In this document: piece by piece, positions 1 to 10,871 of the stretch
How the letters are laid out: each line of letters begins with the position of its first letter
Position numbering within the stretch: the stretch's first letter is position 1
Source: JAUYQR01 sp963822435
GTDB taxonomy: Bacteria > Pseudomonadota > Alphaproteobacteria > Rhodobacterales > Rhodobacteraceae
Assembly (NCBI GenBank): GCA_963822435.1
Contig: CAWGHN010000004.1
Span: forward strand, 682,001 to 746,000
Direction: 5' to 3'
DNA: 64,000 bases
Made by a program: the position numbers and the translations under genes
The notes under the pieces: model-generated
Database searches by the model: none
What the model was told of the DNA's origin: nothing
What the model saw: only the letters and a program-made list of their open reading frames with translations

Positions 1-1
1 C

Positions 2-853
2 ATCGACCAGGATGACCGGATCGCGCTTTTGGGTCGCAATGGCGAAGGAAAGTCCACGCTTTCCAAGCTTTTGGCAGGTAAACTTCAAGCGTCCGAAGGC
101 AAGATCACCCGGTCGTCAAAGCTGCGCATCGGCTATTTCGCCCAGCATCAGGTGGACGAGCTGCACATCGACGAGACGCCCCTGCAGCACATCATGCGTC
201 TGCGCCCGGCCGAGGGACAAGCGCGGCTGCGCGCACGGCTGGCGGGCTTTGGCCTGATGGCCGATCAGGCGGAAACCGCTGTCGGTCGGCTGTCGGGCGG
301 GCAAAAGGCGCGGCTGTCGCTTTTGTTGGCCACCATCGACGCGCCGCACCTGCTGATCCTTGACGAACCGACCAACCACCTCGACATGGAAAGCCGCGAG
401 GCCCTGGTCGAAGCGCTGACCGAATATTCCGGCGCGGTGATCCTTGTCAGCCACGACATGCACCTCCTCAGCCTGGTCGCCGACCGTCTGTGGCTGGTGA
501 AGGGCGGCGCGGTCACGCCCTATACCGAAGACCTTGATGCCTATCGCCGCCAGCTTCTGGCCGGAGACGAGGATGCCAAACCCGCAAAAGTCGTGGAGAA
601 GCCGAAAAAAGCCAGCCGCGACGAGGTGTTGGCGCTGAAAGCTGACGTTCGCAAATGCGAGGAGCGGCTGGCAAAGCTGAACGACATGCGTGACAAGCTG
701 GCGAAAAAGTTGGCCGATCCCGAGCTTTACGAAGATGCACGCAAGGGCGAGCTTGCCACCTGGAACGCCAAGTATGCCGAGGTGATGCAAGCGCTCGACA
801 AGGCCGAGGCGATGTGGCTGACCGCACAGGAAAAGCTGGAAAGCGCGGCCTGA
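2..853 (+). CDS. ABC-F family ATPase, C-terminal part (5' truncated by window edge)
   Basis: The reading frame is open from base 2, so the start and the first ATPase domain lie outside the window. What remains is a whole second nucleotide-binding domain: a Walker A GRNGEGKST near fragment residue 11, signature LSGGQKAR and Walker B LLILDEPTNHLD. A Lys/Glu-rich coiled-coil tail follows (about residues 205-280). No membrane segments are present. Tandem soluble ATPase domains with a charged C-terminal coiled coil are typical of ABC-F proteins, which act on ribosomes during translation or in antibiotic protection. It looks closest to the Uup/YheS-like housekeeping group, but the subfamily cannot be fixed from half the protein. 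Confidence 0.9.
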   Translation: MDQDDRIALLGRNGEGKSTLSKLLAGKLQASEGKITRSSKLRIGYFAQHQVDELHIDETPLQHIMRLRPAEGQARLRARLAGFGLMADQAETAVGRLSGGQKARLSLLLATIDAPHLLILDEPTNHLDMESREALVEALTEYSGAVILVSHDMHLLSLVADRLWLVKGGAVTPYTEDLDAYRRQLLAGDEDAKPAKVVEKPKKASRDEVLALKADVRKCEERLAKLNDMRDKLAKKLADPELYEDARKGELATWNAKYAEVMQALDKAEAMWLTAQEKLESAA

Positions 854-911
854 CAGCGCGCTTCCCAAACCGCCCCCCGCGCGGTAGCTATGGAAAACCG
901 CGCGAGGGACG

Positions 912-1532
912 ATGCCTGAAACCGCCTTCCTGATCACCGCCTTCGCGACCCTGTTCGTCGTGATCGACCCGCCCGGCCTTGTGCCGCTGTTCATCGCGCT
1001 GACGCGGGGGATGAGCGATGAACACCGCCGCGCGATGGCCCTGCGCGCCTGCATCATCGCCTCTGCCCTCCTTCTTCTCTTTGGCCTTGCCGGCGAGGCG
1101 ATCCTTGAATTCATCGGCATCTCGATGCCCGCCTTCCGCATTGCCGGCGGCATCCTGCTGTTCCTGACCGCGCTCGACATGCTGTTCGAACGTCGCACCC
1201 AGCGCCGCGAAGGGCAGCAGGCCGAACCCGACCACGACCCTTCGGTGTTCCCGCTTGCCACGCCGCTGATCGCCGGGCCGGGTGCCATCGCCTCGGTCAT
1301 CCTCCTTGTCGGGCAGGCTGGCCCCGGCTGGGGTGGCACGACGGCGGTCCTTGGCCTGATGCTGGGCATGATGGCCGTGACCTATGCCTTCCTTCTTGCC
1401 TCGCCGCCACTGGAGCGGATGCTGGGCCGCACGGGCGTGATCGTGATCACCCGACTTCTGGGGATGCTGCTGGCCGCCCTGTCGGTGCAATTCGTGATCG
1501 ACGGTGTGCGCGGAACCGGATTGATCGGCTGA
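912..1532 (+). CDS. MarC family integral membrane protein
   Basis: A 206-residue protein of about six hydrophobic segments, with the family's early motif VVIDPPGLVPLF around residue 18 and a central polar loop after the third segment (ERRTQRREGQQ). This matches the MarC/UPF0056 family, inner-membrane proteins of unclear function; the historical link with multiple antibiotic resistance is not established. The start is supported by GAGGG just upstream. It stands between the ABC-F gene and a protease gene, all on the plus strand, with 58 and 35 bases between them. No specific role can be inferred from context. Confidence 0.88.
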   Translation: MPETAFLITAFATLFVVIDPPGLVPLFIALTRGMSDEHRRAMALRACIIASALLLLFGLAGEAILEFIGISMPAFRIAGGILLFLTALDMLFERRTQRREGQQAEPDHDPSVFPLATPLIAGPGAIASVILLVGQAGPGWGGTTAVLGLMLGMMAVTYAFLLASPPLERMLGRTGVIVITRLLGMLLAALSVQFVIDGVRGTGLIG

Positions 1533-1567
1533 CGCCCCTGCCCCATATCGTGTGAAACGGAGGCAAC

Positions 1568-2143
1568 ATGGACGGCGATACCCTGGCCCGCGTGGCATAC
1601 ATCGCGATCATCATGGTCGCGCTTGGCGGTTGGGCGCTGGTGGAGTTTCGCCAGCGGATGGGTCAGGCCTTGCGGATGGCGGCGGCCTGGGGGCTGATCT
1701 TCCTCGCGATGATGGCAGGCTATGGCCTTTGGTCGGACGTGCGAACCGACATCATGCCCAGCCAGATGGTCAGCGCCGGAGGCGAGATCGAGGTGCCACG
1801 CGCCGCGGACGGGCACTATTACCTGACCCTGCAGATCAATGGCACGCCGATTGTCTTCATGGCCGACACCGGGGCCACCAACATGGTGCTCAGCCGCGAG
1901 GATGCACAGGCCATCGGCATCGACCCCGAAAGCCTGCTGTTCACCGGCGAGGCGGCAACGGCGAACGGCGTCGTGCGCACCGCCCGTGTTGATGTGCCGA
2001 TGGTGGAACTCGGCCCCTTCCGCAATGAGACCTTCACCGCCTTTGTGACCGACGGCGACATGAAGGGTTCGCTTCTGGGGATGGATTATCTGGGGCAGTT
2101 CCGTCTGGAAATCGCTGGAAACCGGATGGTCCTACGCCAGTAG
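1568..2143 (+). CDS. Membrane-anchored retropepsin-like aspartic protease (TIGR02281 type)
   Basis: A 191-residue protein with two N-terminal hydrophobic segments (about residues 5-22 and 36-56) followed by a single retropepsin-like domain. The catalytic motif is ADTGATNMVLS near residue 98, and the flap-proximal GMDYLG lies near the C-terminus. Such proteins act as dimers because each chain supplies one aspartate. The soluble domain is probably periplasmic. The start is well supported by CGGAGG seven bases upstream. The gene converges on holC, with two bases between the stop codons. Substrates of this bacterial family are unknown. Confidence 0.85.
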   Translation: MDGDTLARVAYIAIIMVALGGWALVEFRQRMGQALRMAAAWGLIFLAMMAGYGLWSDVRTDIMPSQMVSAGGEIEVPRAADGHYYLTLQINGTPIVFMADTGATNMVLSREDAQAIGIDPESLLFTGEAATANGVVRTARVDVPMVELGPFRNETFTAFVTDGDMKGSLLGMDYLGQFRLEIAGNRMVLRQ

Positions 2144-2145
2144 GA

Positions 2146-2616
2146 TCACGTCTTAAGCGGCTGATTTTCAGCCTTTTTTACCCATCTTCCATCCTCGTCT
2201 GACCAGTATTGTGCCGCCACCCCGGCAGCGCTTAGCGCCTTCCACCGGGCGCGGGCATCGGCAAGACGGTTTTCATCTGCCTTTTCAAACAGTAACCAGA
2301 CGCGCTGCATCTGCGCAATCTCGGCCTCGGTCGCCTCGGCCCCGTCAATCAGGGCCAGCGCGTCGGCCTTGTTGGCAGCCGGCCCCTGCCCGATCAACAC
2401 CGGTTGGTCGCCATCCTGCGGCCCGCCCTCACGGCCATGCGGCAGAAAGCCGTCCTCGGCCCCAAGCCACAGCTTTTCGTCCAGCCGGTCCAGCGTCACG
2501 GGATCGGTGCCCCGCACCATCACGCGCCAGCCCTGCTGCAACGCGCGTGGCAACAGGGCCGCCAAAGTGTCGGCCGCGGTCGATGCGCTTAGCTGATAGA
2601 ACATCACCAAGGCCAT
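2146..2616 (-). CDS. holC: DNA polymerase III chi subunit
   Basis: A 156-residue protein of the HolC family: an N-terminal YQLSAS... start, a Rossmann-like core, and the motif NKADALALIDGAE in the middle. Chi links the polymerase III clamp loader to single-stranded DNA-binding protein in E. coli. The gene follows pepA by 18 bases, and pepA-holC is a recurrent gene pair in proteobacteria, so co-transcription is likely. An internal ATG four codons in gives MFYQLS, which is also a plausible start. The ribosome site is weak for either choice. Confidence 0.86.
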   Translation of the reverse strand: MALVMFYQLSASTAADTLAALLPRALQQGWRVMVRGTDPVTLDRLDEKLWLGAEDGFLPHGREGGPQDGDQPVLIGQGPAANKADALALIDGAEATEAEIAQMQRVWLLFEKADENRLADARARWKALSAAGVAAQYWSDEDGRWVKKAENQPLKT

Positions 2617-2634
2617 CGGCGAACGCCTCGCGTC

Positions 2635-4107
<1,473 letters not shown>

Positions 4108-4249
4108 GGGTTTCTCACCTTCAGAGGTTGTATCGGCAGAGCAATGCCGGAACGCTACAATCCAGCGCCAGAATTGACCAGATATGAGTTTTCGCCGCCC
4201 GCGATTTCCGCTAGGGTCAGCGCAACATGTAGTGGGAAACAGGCAAAGC

Positions 4250-5365
4250 GTGTCAAAATTCGACCGATACTTGCTGTCACAGCTTTTGCAGCTTTTCGGC
4301 TTTTTCTCGCTGGTGCTGGTCGCGGTCTACTGGGTCAACCGGGCGGTCGGCCTGTTCGACCAGTTGATCGGCGATGGCCAGTCTGCGCTGGTTTTCCTTG
4401 AATTTTCAGTGCTTACGCTGCCCAACGTGATCCGGCTGGTGCTGCCAGTTTCGGCCTTTGCGGCAACCGTTTACGTGATCAACCGCCTGATGCAGGAAAG
4501 CGAGCTCGTGGTCATGCAGGCGACCGGCTTTTCCGCCTTCCGGCTGGCGCGACCCGTGCTTTACTTCGGGATCATCGTCATGGCGGCGCAGTCGGTGCTG
4601 GTGCATGTGCTGGTGCCGGCCAGCCAGCGCATCCTGACCGACCGCAGCGCCGAGATTTCGCAGAACGTGACGTCGCGGTTCCTGACGGCGGGGCAATTCA
4701 TGCATCCATCGTCAGGAATTACACTGTATATACGCGAAGTAAATACAACAGGCGAGCTGATTGACCTCTTTCTGGCCGACGAACGGGGTGCGGATGCGCG
4801 TGTGACTTACACCGCGCGGCGCGCACTTCTGGTGCAAGGCGAGGCGGCGCCCAAGCTTCTGATGTTCGATGGCGCGGCACAATCCCTGTCACGCAAGGAT
4901 CAGCGCATGTCGGTCACCCGCTTTGCGGATTTCACACTGGATCTGTCAGAACTGGTCAAGGCCGGCGCTCGGGGCGGGCTGACGCTGGACGAATTGTCCA
5001 CCGCCAACCTGTTGCACCCGACCGATGAACTTTTGCAGGCAACCGGCGGAAACGAGGCGCAATTTTTGCAAGAGGGGCATAACCGCTTTTCCGGCCCCAT
5101 GCTGGCGGTTGCGGCCCCGCTGATCGGGATCGCGGCGCTGTTGCTGGGCGGTTTTTCGCGCTTTGGCTTGTGGCGGCAAATGGGGCTGGCGGTCGTCTTG
5201 CTGATCTTGATGCAGATGGTCAACACCTGGGCAGGTGGCGTGGCGATGCAGTCGGCGCGGGCATGGCCGTTGACCTATCTTGCCCCGGTTGCCGGTGTGG
5301 TGGTGGCGGTTGCGCTGCTGTGGCTGGCGCAACGCCCCAAACGCCGGCGAGAGGCGCTGTCATGA
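4250..5365 (+). CDS. lptF: LPS export ABC transporter permease LptF
   Basis: A 371-residue LptF/LptG-family permease, part of the LptB2FG complex that extracts lipopolysaccharide from the inner membrane. Membrane segments sit at both ends (about residues 10-110 and 275-365), with a periplasmic beta-jellyroll region between them. I chose GTG at 4250, giving MSKFDRYLLSQLL, because that is the usual LptF beginning; an upstream in-frame ATG at 4184 would add 22 non-conserved residues. The stop overlaps the lptG start as ATGA, so the two are translationally coupled. Confidence 0.92.
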   Translation: MSKFDRYLLSQLLQLFGFFSLVLVAVYWVNRAVGLFDQLIGDGQSALVFLEFSVLTLPNVIRLVLPVSAFAATVYVINRLMQESELVVMQATGFSAFRLARPVLYFGIIVMAAQSVLVHVLVPASQRILTDRSAEISQNVTSRFLTAGQFMHPSSGITLYIREVNTTGELIDLFLADERGADARVTYTARRALLVQGEAAPKLLMFDGAAQSLSRKDQRMSVTRFADFTLDLSELVKAGARGGLTLDELSTANLLHPTDELLQATGGNEAQFLQEGHNRFSGPMLAVAAPLIGIAALLLGGFSRFGLWRQMGLAVVLLILMQMVNTWAGGVAMQSARAWPLTYLAPVAGVVVAVALLWLAQRPKRRREALS

Positions 5366-6459
5366 CACTGAGTATATACATCGCCCGACGGTTTTTCTGG
5401 ACGGTGGCCCGCGTTTTCCTGATCTTCTTCGGCATCCTGATGCTGATCGACATGATCGAGCAGATCAGGCGCTTTTCCGGCGCGGGCATCGGGCTTAGCC
5501 AGGCGATGGGTCTGTCGCTGATGAATGTGCCGGAAACGCTGTACCGGGTGCTGCCGCTGATCCTGATCATCGGCTCGATCGCCATGTTCCTCGGTCTGGC
5601 ACGGTCGTCAGAACTGGTGGTGGTGCGGGCGGCCGGTCGGTCGGGTCTGCGGTTCTTGCTGACGCCACTGGTGGTGGCCGTAGCGCTGGGGCTGGTGACT
5701 GTTGCGGTCTTCAACCCGATCGTCGCGGCCACGGCCAAGCAATATGATCTGGCGCGCGCCAAGCTGACGCATGGCGGCGGGTCGGTGCTTTCGGTCGCCG
5801 ATACCGGGCTTTGGCTGCGACAGGGCGGCGACGATGGCCAGACCGTGATCCAGGCCGCGCGGTCAAACCCTGATGGCACCGAGCTTTTTGGCGTAACCTT
5901 CCTGCGCTTTGATGCGACGGGCCTGCCTGCGTCCCGGATCGAGGCCGAAACCGCCACGCTGGAGGCCGGCGGCTGGGTCTTGAACGGTGCGAAACACTGG
6001 GATCTGACCGCCACCAACCCCGAACAGACCGCAACCCGTTCGCCAACCACCCTCACCCTGCCCTCGGACCTGACTGCCGAGCGTATCCGTGACAGTTTCG
6101 GCACCCCCTCGGCCATCGCGTTCTGGGATCTGCCCGCTTACATTGACGGGCTGGAGCGCGCCGGGTTTTCGGCCCGCGCCTACCGGCTGTGGTTTCAGAT
6201 GGAACTGGCGCAACCCTTGCTGATGGCGGCAATGGTGCTGGTTGCAGCCGGCTTTACCATGCGCCATACGCGGTTTGGCGGCACCGGGCAGATGGTGCTT
6301 TATGCCATGTTGACGGGGTTTGCCATTTTCTTCCTCAGGAATTTCGCGCAAGCCCTTGGCGATAGTGGACAAATTCCTATCGCTGTTGCGGCATGGAGCC
6401 CGCCTCTGGCGGCGGTTCTGATGTCGCTTGGCCTGTTGCTGCATCTGGAGGACGGCTGA
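5362..6459 (+). CDS. lptG: LPS export ABC transporter permease LptG
   Basis: A 365-residue partner of LptF with the same architecture: N-terminal membrane segments including RFFWTVARVFLIFFGILML, a periplasmic domain, and a C-terminal membrane block ending about residue 360. The two permeases form the channel of the LptB2FG exporter. Its ATG overlaps the lptF stop, and its TGA shares one base with the lptD ATG, which indicates a single transcript for inner- and outer-membrane LPS export parts. Confidence 0.93.
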   Translation: MTLSIYIARRFFWTVARVFLIFFGILMLIDMIEQIRRFSGAGIGLSQAMGLSLMNVPETLYRVLPLILIIGSIAMFLGLARSSELVVVRAAGRSGLRFLLTPLVVAVALGLVTVAVFNPIVAATAKQYDLARAKLTHGGGSVLSVADTGLWLRQGGDDGQTVIQAARSNPDGTELFGVTFLRFDATGLPASRIEAETATLEAGGWVLNGAKHWDLTATNPEQTATRSPTTLTLPSDLTAERIRDSFGTPSAIAFWDLPAYIDGLERAGFSARAYRLWFQMELAQPLLMAAMVLVAAGFTMRHTRFGGTGQMVLYAMLTGFAIFFLRNFAQALGDSGQIPIAVAAWSPPLAAVLMSLGLLLHLEDG

Positions 6460-8606
6460 TGCGTCGGCTTTTCACCGCGATTGCGCTCGGGCTGACGCTG
6501 ACCCTGACGCTGCCTGCCTACGCGCAGGAACAGGCAACGCTGGTCTCAGACAGCCTTGAAATCACCGGCGACAGCCGGCTGATCGCTGATGGAAATGTCG
6601 AAATTCTGTTCAACGGCCGGCGCTTGCGGGCCGAACGTATTGTTTATGACCAAACCGCTGACCGGTTGGAAATCGTCGGCCCGATCGTGCTGACCGACGC
6701 GTCCGGCGACACCGTGATCCTTGCCTCTGCTGCGGACCTGTCAGCCGATCTCACCGAGGGCATCCTGACCAGCGCGCGGCTGGTTCTGAACCGTCAGGTG
6801 CAAATGGCCGCCAACCGGATGCTGCGGGTGGCGGGGCGCTATACCGCGCTGGATACCGCGGTCGCCTCATCTTGCAAGGTGTGCGCGGGCAGTTCCACAC
6901 CGCTGTGGGAAATCCGCGCCAAGCGCGTGGTCCATGACGAGGTGGAGCGGCAGATCTATTTCGATCGCGCCCAGATCCGTGTTGGGGGCGTGCCAGTTTT
7001 TTACATTCCGCGCCTGCGGATGCCGGACCCGACCCTGAACCGGACGTCGGGCTTTCTGAAGCCGTCGCTGCGCACCACCTCCGACCTTGGCTCGGGGTTG
7101 AAGTTTCCCTACTTCATTACTCTCGGCCGGTCAGCCGATCTTACGTTGAGCCCTTTCGTGTCGACCAAGGGCGCGAAGGCGTTGGATCTGCGGTATCGTC
7201 AGGCTTTCGCGACCGGCACCCTGGAGCTGAATGGCGGTCTCGCGCGTGACAGCATCCAGCCCGGCAAGACCCGCGGCTATCTGTTCGCCACCGGTGCTTT
7301 CACCTTGCCTGCGAACTTTCTTCTGACCTTGAAGGGGCAGACAGTGACCGACCCGGCCTATCTGCTGGACTACGGCATCCTGAACGCCGACCGTCTGGAC
7401 AGCCGGATCGAGGCCAGGCGCACCCGGCGAAACGAACACATCTCGGCGCGCATCATCAGCTTTCAAACCCTGCGCGGCGATGAGGACAACACCACCCTGC
7501 CCTCGGTCGTGGCCGATCTGACGTTTCACCGGCGCTTTTCGCTTGGTCCGCTTGGGGGCGAAGGCGGGCTGCGGTTGCAGACCCACAATCACCTGCGCAC
7601 ATCGACCAGCCCCTTCGACGGGCCTGACAGCGACGCAATTCCCGATGGGCGCGATGTCGGGCGCGTGTCGGTCAGGGTGGACTGGCGGCGCAGTCTGCTG
7701 TTGCCGATGGGGGTCGAGGCCACGGTGCTGGGCGATCTGACCGCCGACGCCTATACCATCGGGCAGGACGCGGTCTACGCGGGCCAGACCACCCGGACGC
7801 ACGGCAACGTCGGGGTCGAACTGCGCTGGCCGTGGATGAAATCCGGCAAGGGTGGCGCTTTGCAGGTGGTCGAGCCGGTCCTGCAAGTGATCTGGGCCTC
7901 CTCCGATGCGGAAACCCTGCCGAACGAGGATTCCGCGCTGGTGGAATTTGACGAGGGCAACCTGTTCGCGTTGAACCGGTTCCCGGGGTCTGATGCGGTG
8001 GAACGCGGCCCGCGCGCCAACCTGGGCATCAGTTGGGCGCGCCAAGACCCGGCCGGCTGGTCAATGGGAGCCACGCTGGGCCGCGTGTTTCGCGGCAGTG
8101 ATCTGGGCCAGTTCAGCGCCGGCTCGGGGCTTGACGGCAGCCGGTCCGATTGGCTCGCTGCGGTGAATTTCGAAATGGCCTCCGGATTTGCGATGACCGG
8201 GCGGCTGATCCTGGATGACGACCTCGATCTGACCAAGGGCGAAGCGCGGCTGTCGTTGACCCGCCCCAAGACGTCGCTTGCGTCAAGCATGGTCTGGGCC
8301 GTTGCCGACCCGTTGGAAAACCGCCCCGATCCGACCGAAGAGTTCACCTTCGACGCCCGCCAGAAGCTGACCCCCAACTGGACGGCCAAGCTGTCTGGAC
8401 GCTATGATTTCGTGGCCGATCGCGGCACTGTAGCCGGCATGGGGCTGGAGTTCCTGAACGAATGCGTGCGGCTTGATGTTTCCCTCTCGCGTCGGTTCAC
8501 GTCCTCGACTAGTGTGACGCCGACGACGAGTTTCGATCTGGCGGTCGATCTGGTGGGGTTCGGCGGTGGGGCCAAGGCAGGCCCGGCGCGCACCTGCCGA
8601 CGGTGA
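6459..8606 (+). CDS. lptD: LPS-assembly outer-membrane protein LptD
   Basis: A 715-residue outer-membrane protein that inserts LPS into the outer leaflet. A signal peptide (MRRLFTAIALGL... ending near AYAQ, residue 20-21) precedes an OstA/LptA-like beta-jellyroll domain (about 25-150) and a large C-terminal beta barrel. Paired cysteines at SSCKVCAG (about 145-150) and a late cysteine (NECVRLD) could form a disulfide that aids maturation, as known for LptD; this is inference. The start is fixed by one-base overlap with lptG. surA, which helps LptD fold in other bacteria, follows. Confidence 0.93.
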   Translation: MRRLFTAIALGLTLTLTLPAYAQEQATLVSDSLEITGDSRLIADGNVEILFNGRRLRAERIVYDQTADRLEIVGPIVLTDASGDTVILASAADLSADLTEGILTSARLVLNRQVQMAANRMLRVAGRYTALDTAVASSCKVCAGSSTPLWEIRAKRVVHDEVERQIYFDRAQIRVGGVPVFYIPRLRMPDPTLNRTSGFLKPSLRTTSDLGSGLKFPYFITLGRSADLTLSPFVSTKGAKALDLRYRQAFATGTLELNGGLARDSIQPGKTRGYLFATGAFTLPANFLLTLKGQTVTDPAYLLDYGILNADRLDSRIEARRTRRNEHISARIISFQTLRGDEDNTTLPSVVADLTFHRRFSLGPLGGEGGLRLQTHNHLRTSTSPFDGPDSDAIPDGRDVGRVSVRVDWRRSLLLPMGVEATVLGDLTADAYTIGQDAVYAGQTTRTHGNVGVELRWPWMKSGKGGALQVVEPVLQVIWASSDAETLPNEDSALVEFDEGNLFALNRFPGSDAVERGPRANLGISWARQDPAGWSMGATLGRVFRGSDLGQFSAGSGLDGSRSDWLAAVNFEMASGFAMTGRLILDDDLDLTKGEARLSLTRPKTSLASSMVWAVADPLENRPDPTEEFTFDARQKLTPNWTAKLSGRYDFVADRGTVAGMGLEFLNECVRLDVSLSRRFTSSTSVTPTTSFDLAVDLVGFGGGAKAGPARTCRR

Positions 8607-8655
8607 CCAAGGGCGCGCGCACGGACATAAACCAAGACAAAGAGCGGCTGAGGCA

Positions 8656-9858
8656 ATGGTATTCACCTTTCTGAAACGGCAGATGGCAGGGGTTGTCCTG
8701 GGGGCGGTTCTGGCCGTGCCGGGGCTGGCGCAAGACCTGTTCGCACCCCGCCTTTACGTCAATGACCGGGTGATCACGGAATATGAGGTGGCGCAGCGCG
8801 CGATGTTCCTGCAGGTGCTGCGCGCGCCCGGCAACCTTGAAAAAGAGGCTCTGAAGGCGCTGATCGAAGACCGCCTGCGCCAGACCGAATCCGAACGCCT
8901 CGGCCTGAAACTGACCGACGAACAGGTCAAGACGGGGATGGAAGAGTTCGCCTCGCGTGCCAACCTGACCGCCGAAGGCCTGATTGCCGAATTGGACAAG
9001 GTCGGCATCTCGGCCGAGACCTATCGTGATTTCGTCGCCGCTGGCCTGTTGTGGCGCGAGGCGGTGCGGGCGCGCTTCCTTGGTCAGGTGCCGGTCAGCG
9101 ACGCGGATGTCGACCGGGCGCTGGAAGCCTCGGCCCGGCCCCGTGCGCTGCGGGTGCTGGCCTCCGAACTGGTCATTCCGCTGGAACCTGGCAATGAACC
9201 CGCCGGGCTTGATCTGGCCAACCGCCTTGCGCAGGAAATCACCAGCGAAGGCGCCTTTGCCGCCGCCGCCAGCCAATATTCCGCCGCCCCGACGGCTGCG
9301 CGCGGCGGACGGCTGGACTGGGTGCCGCTGGCCAACTTACCCCCCGCCATAGGCCAGGCAATCCTGGCCTTGGGGCCGGGCGAGGTGTCTGACCCGGTTC
9401 AGGTGCCGGGTGCGGTCGTGCTGTTCCAGTTGCGTGACGTGGCGCGCGACACCGCCGCCGAACCCATTGCCGTGACCGTGGAATATGCCGATTTCCTGAT
9501 CCCCGACGATGCTGCCGAAATTGCCCGGCTGCGCGCGGAGGTTGATGTCTGCAAGGATCTTTACGGACAGGCCACCGGCCTGCCTGAGGATCGGCTTACC
9601 GTGTCGAAACTGCCAATGTCCGAAGTTCCGGGCGACGTCGCGCTGGAATTGGCGCGACTTGACCCCGGCGAGGCGTCGGTCGCGCTGACCCGCTCGGGGT
9701 TCCGCCGGTTCCTGATGTTGTGCGGCCGCGAAGCAACGCTGGAAACCCCGCTGACCCGCGACCAGGTCCGCGAACGGGTTATCAACCAGAAACTTGAAGG
9801 TCTTGCCGCAGGTTATCTGCAGGAACTGCGCTCGGCCGCGATCATCCGCGAACCGTGA
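8656..9858 (+). CDS. surA: Periplasmic peptidyl-prolyl isomerase / chaperone SurA
   Basis: A 400-residue SurA-type protein. A hydrophobic export signal covers residues 5-25 (ending LAQ), then a SurA N-terminal chaperone domain begins with APRLYVNDRVITEYE and a parvulin-like domain spans about 165-290 (GGRLDWVPLANLP). A less conserved C-terminal half completes it. SurA escorts outer-membrane proteins such as LptD to the BAM complex. It lies 49 bases after lptD, and its TGA overlaps the GTG of pdxA. The order lptD-surA-pdxA-rsmA is conserved widely in proteobacteria, which strengthens the call. Confidence 0.92.
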   Translation: MVFTFLKRQMAGVVLGAVLAVPGLAQDLFAPRLYVNDRVITEYEVAQRAMFLQVLRAPGNLEKEALKALIEDRLRQTESERLGLKLTDEQVKTGMEEFASRANLTAEGLIAELDKVGISAETYRDFVAAGLLWREAVRARFLGQVPVSDADVDRALEASARPRALRVLASELVIPLEPGNEPAGLDLANRLAQEITSEGAFAAAASQYSAAPTAARGGRLDWVPLANLPPAIGQAILALGPGEVSDPVQVPGAVVLFQLRDVARDTAAEPIAVTVEYADFLIPDDAAEIARLRAEVDVCKDLYGQATGLPEDRLTVSKLPMSEVPGDVALELARLDPGEASVALTRSGFRRFLMLCGREATLETPLTRDQVRERVINQKLEGLAAGYLQELRSAAIIREP

Positions 9859-10808
9859 GCCGCAAGCCCGTTCTCCTTACGTCGGGCGATCCGTCCGGTA
9901 TCGGCCCGGAAATCGCGGTGAAGGCCTGTCTGGCTGGCGAAGATTTCGTCTGGCTTGGCGATCCCCGCCACCTGCCGCAAGGCGCCACATGGCGCGAGGT
10001 CGCTGACCTTGCCGACACCGGCCCGCGCGGGGTGATGCGGGTGCTGCGCCACGACTTTGCCGCCTCCGCCCTGCCCGGCCAGCCCGACCCTGCGAACGCA
10101 TCTGGCGTGATCGACGTCATCGCTCGCGCCGTGGCACTGGTGATGGCGGGCAAGGCAGCCGCAGTCTGCACCGCGCCGATCCACAAGAAGGCGCTGAAGG
10201 ATGGCGCAGGTTTCGCCTTTCCCGGCCATACCGAGTTTCTGGCGCACCTTGCCGGGGTCGACCGCGTGGTGATGATGCTGGCCTGCCCGGAGTTGCGGGT
10301 GGTGCCCGCAACGATCCACATTGCCCTGAGCGAAGTGCCAAAGGCTCTGACGCCCGCGCTTTTGGAACAGACGATCCGCCTCACCCATGCCGGGCTGGTC
10401 CGGGATTTCGGGATTGCCGCGCCGCGCCTTGCCGTGGCGGGCCTGAACCCCCATGCGGGCGAAGGCGGCGCGATGGGGCGCGAGGAGGTGGAGTGGATGG
10501 CCCCGCTGGTGGCACGCCTGGCTTCCGAAGGCATCGCTATCCGCGGCCCTCTGTCGGCCGACACGATGTTTCATGCCGCCGCGCGCAAGACCTATGACGC
10601 GGCGATCTGCGCCTACCATGATCAGGCGCTGATCCCGATCAAGACGATAGATTTTGCCGGTGGGGTGAACGTCACCCTCGGCCTTCCGTTCGTGCGCACG
10701 TCGCCGGACCACGGCACCGCGTATGACATTGCCGGGCGCGGGGTGGCGGATGCGACAAGCCTGGTTGCGGCGCTGCGAATGGCGCGGGATATGGCCGCGC
10801 GGCGGTAG
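9855..10808 (+). CDS. pdxA: 4-hydroxythreonine-4-phosphate dehydrogenase
   Basis: A 317-residue PdxA that oxidises 4-hydroxythreonine-4-phosphate in pyridoxal phosphate synthesis. Metal-binding histidines are visible in APIHKKAL (about residue 112), GLNPHAGEGG (about 197) and AYHDQALIPIK (about 255). The N-terminal LLTSGDPSGIGPEIA is typical. The GTG start overlaps the surA stop as GTGA. A 10-bp hairpin follows the stop codon, before rsmA. Confidence 0.95.
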   Translation: MSRKPVLLTSGDPSGIGPEIAVKACLAGEDFVWLGDPRHLPQGATWREVADLADTGPRGVMRVLRHDFAASALPGQPDPANASGVIDVIARAVALVMAGKAAAVCTAPIHKKALKDGAGFAFPGHTEFLAHLAGVDRVVMMLACPELRVVPATIHIALSEVPKALTPALLEQTIRLTHAGLVRDFGIAAPRLAVAGLNPHAGEGGAMGREEVEWMAPLVARLASEGIAIRGPLSADTMFHAAARKTYDAAICAYHDQALIPIKTIDFAGGVNVTLGLPFVRTSPDHGTAYDIAGRGVADATSLVAALRMARDMAARR

Positions 10809-10812
10809 GGAC

Positions 10813-10836
10813 GGTGCGGGGGCCAGCCCCCGCACC
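10813..10836 (+). repeat. 10-bp GC-rich hairpin, probable dispersed intergenic repeat
   Basis: A perfect inverted repeat GGTGCGGGGG / CCCCCGCACC closes a CCAG loop directly after pdxA. It is followed by CCCCAGAGTATGTGTAAAAAGAGCAAG. The arrangement of a G/C hairpin, a CCCC(A/G)GAGTAT box and an A-rich stretch resembles short intergenic elements that recur in Rhodobacterales genomes; this comparison is from memory. No U-tract follows, so it is not a classical terminator. It may stabilise the upstream mRNA end. Confidence 0.6.
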
Positions 10837-10871
10837 CCCAGAGTATGTGTAAAAAGAGCAAGGGGCTTTGT

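Noticed and set aside
116..1369. 417-codon minus-strand open frame across the ABC-F and MarC genes
   Set aside because: It is antisense to two clear genes, has no recognisable domain and is Arg/Gln/His-rich, as expected of a shadow frame in GC-rich DNA.
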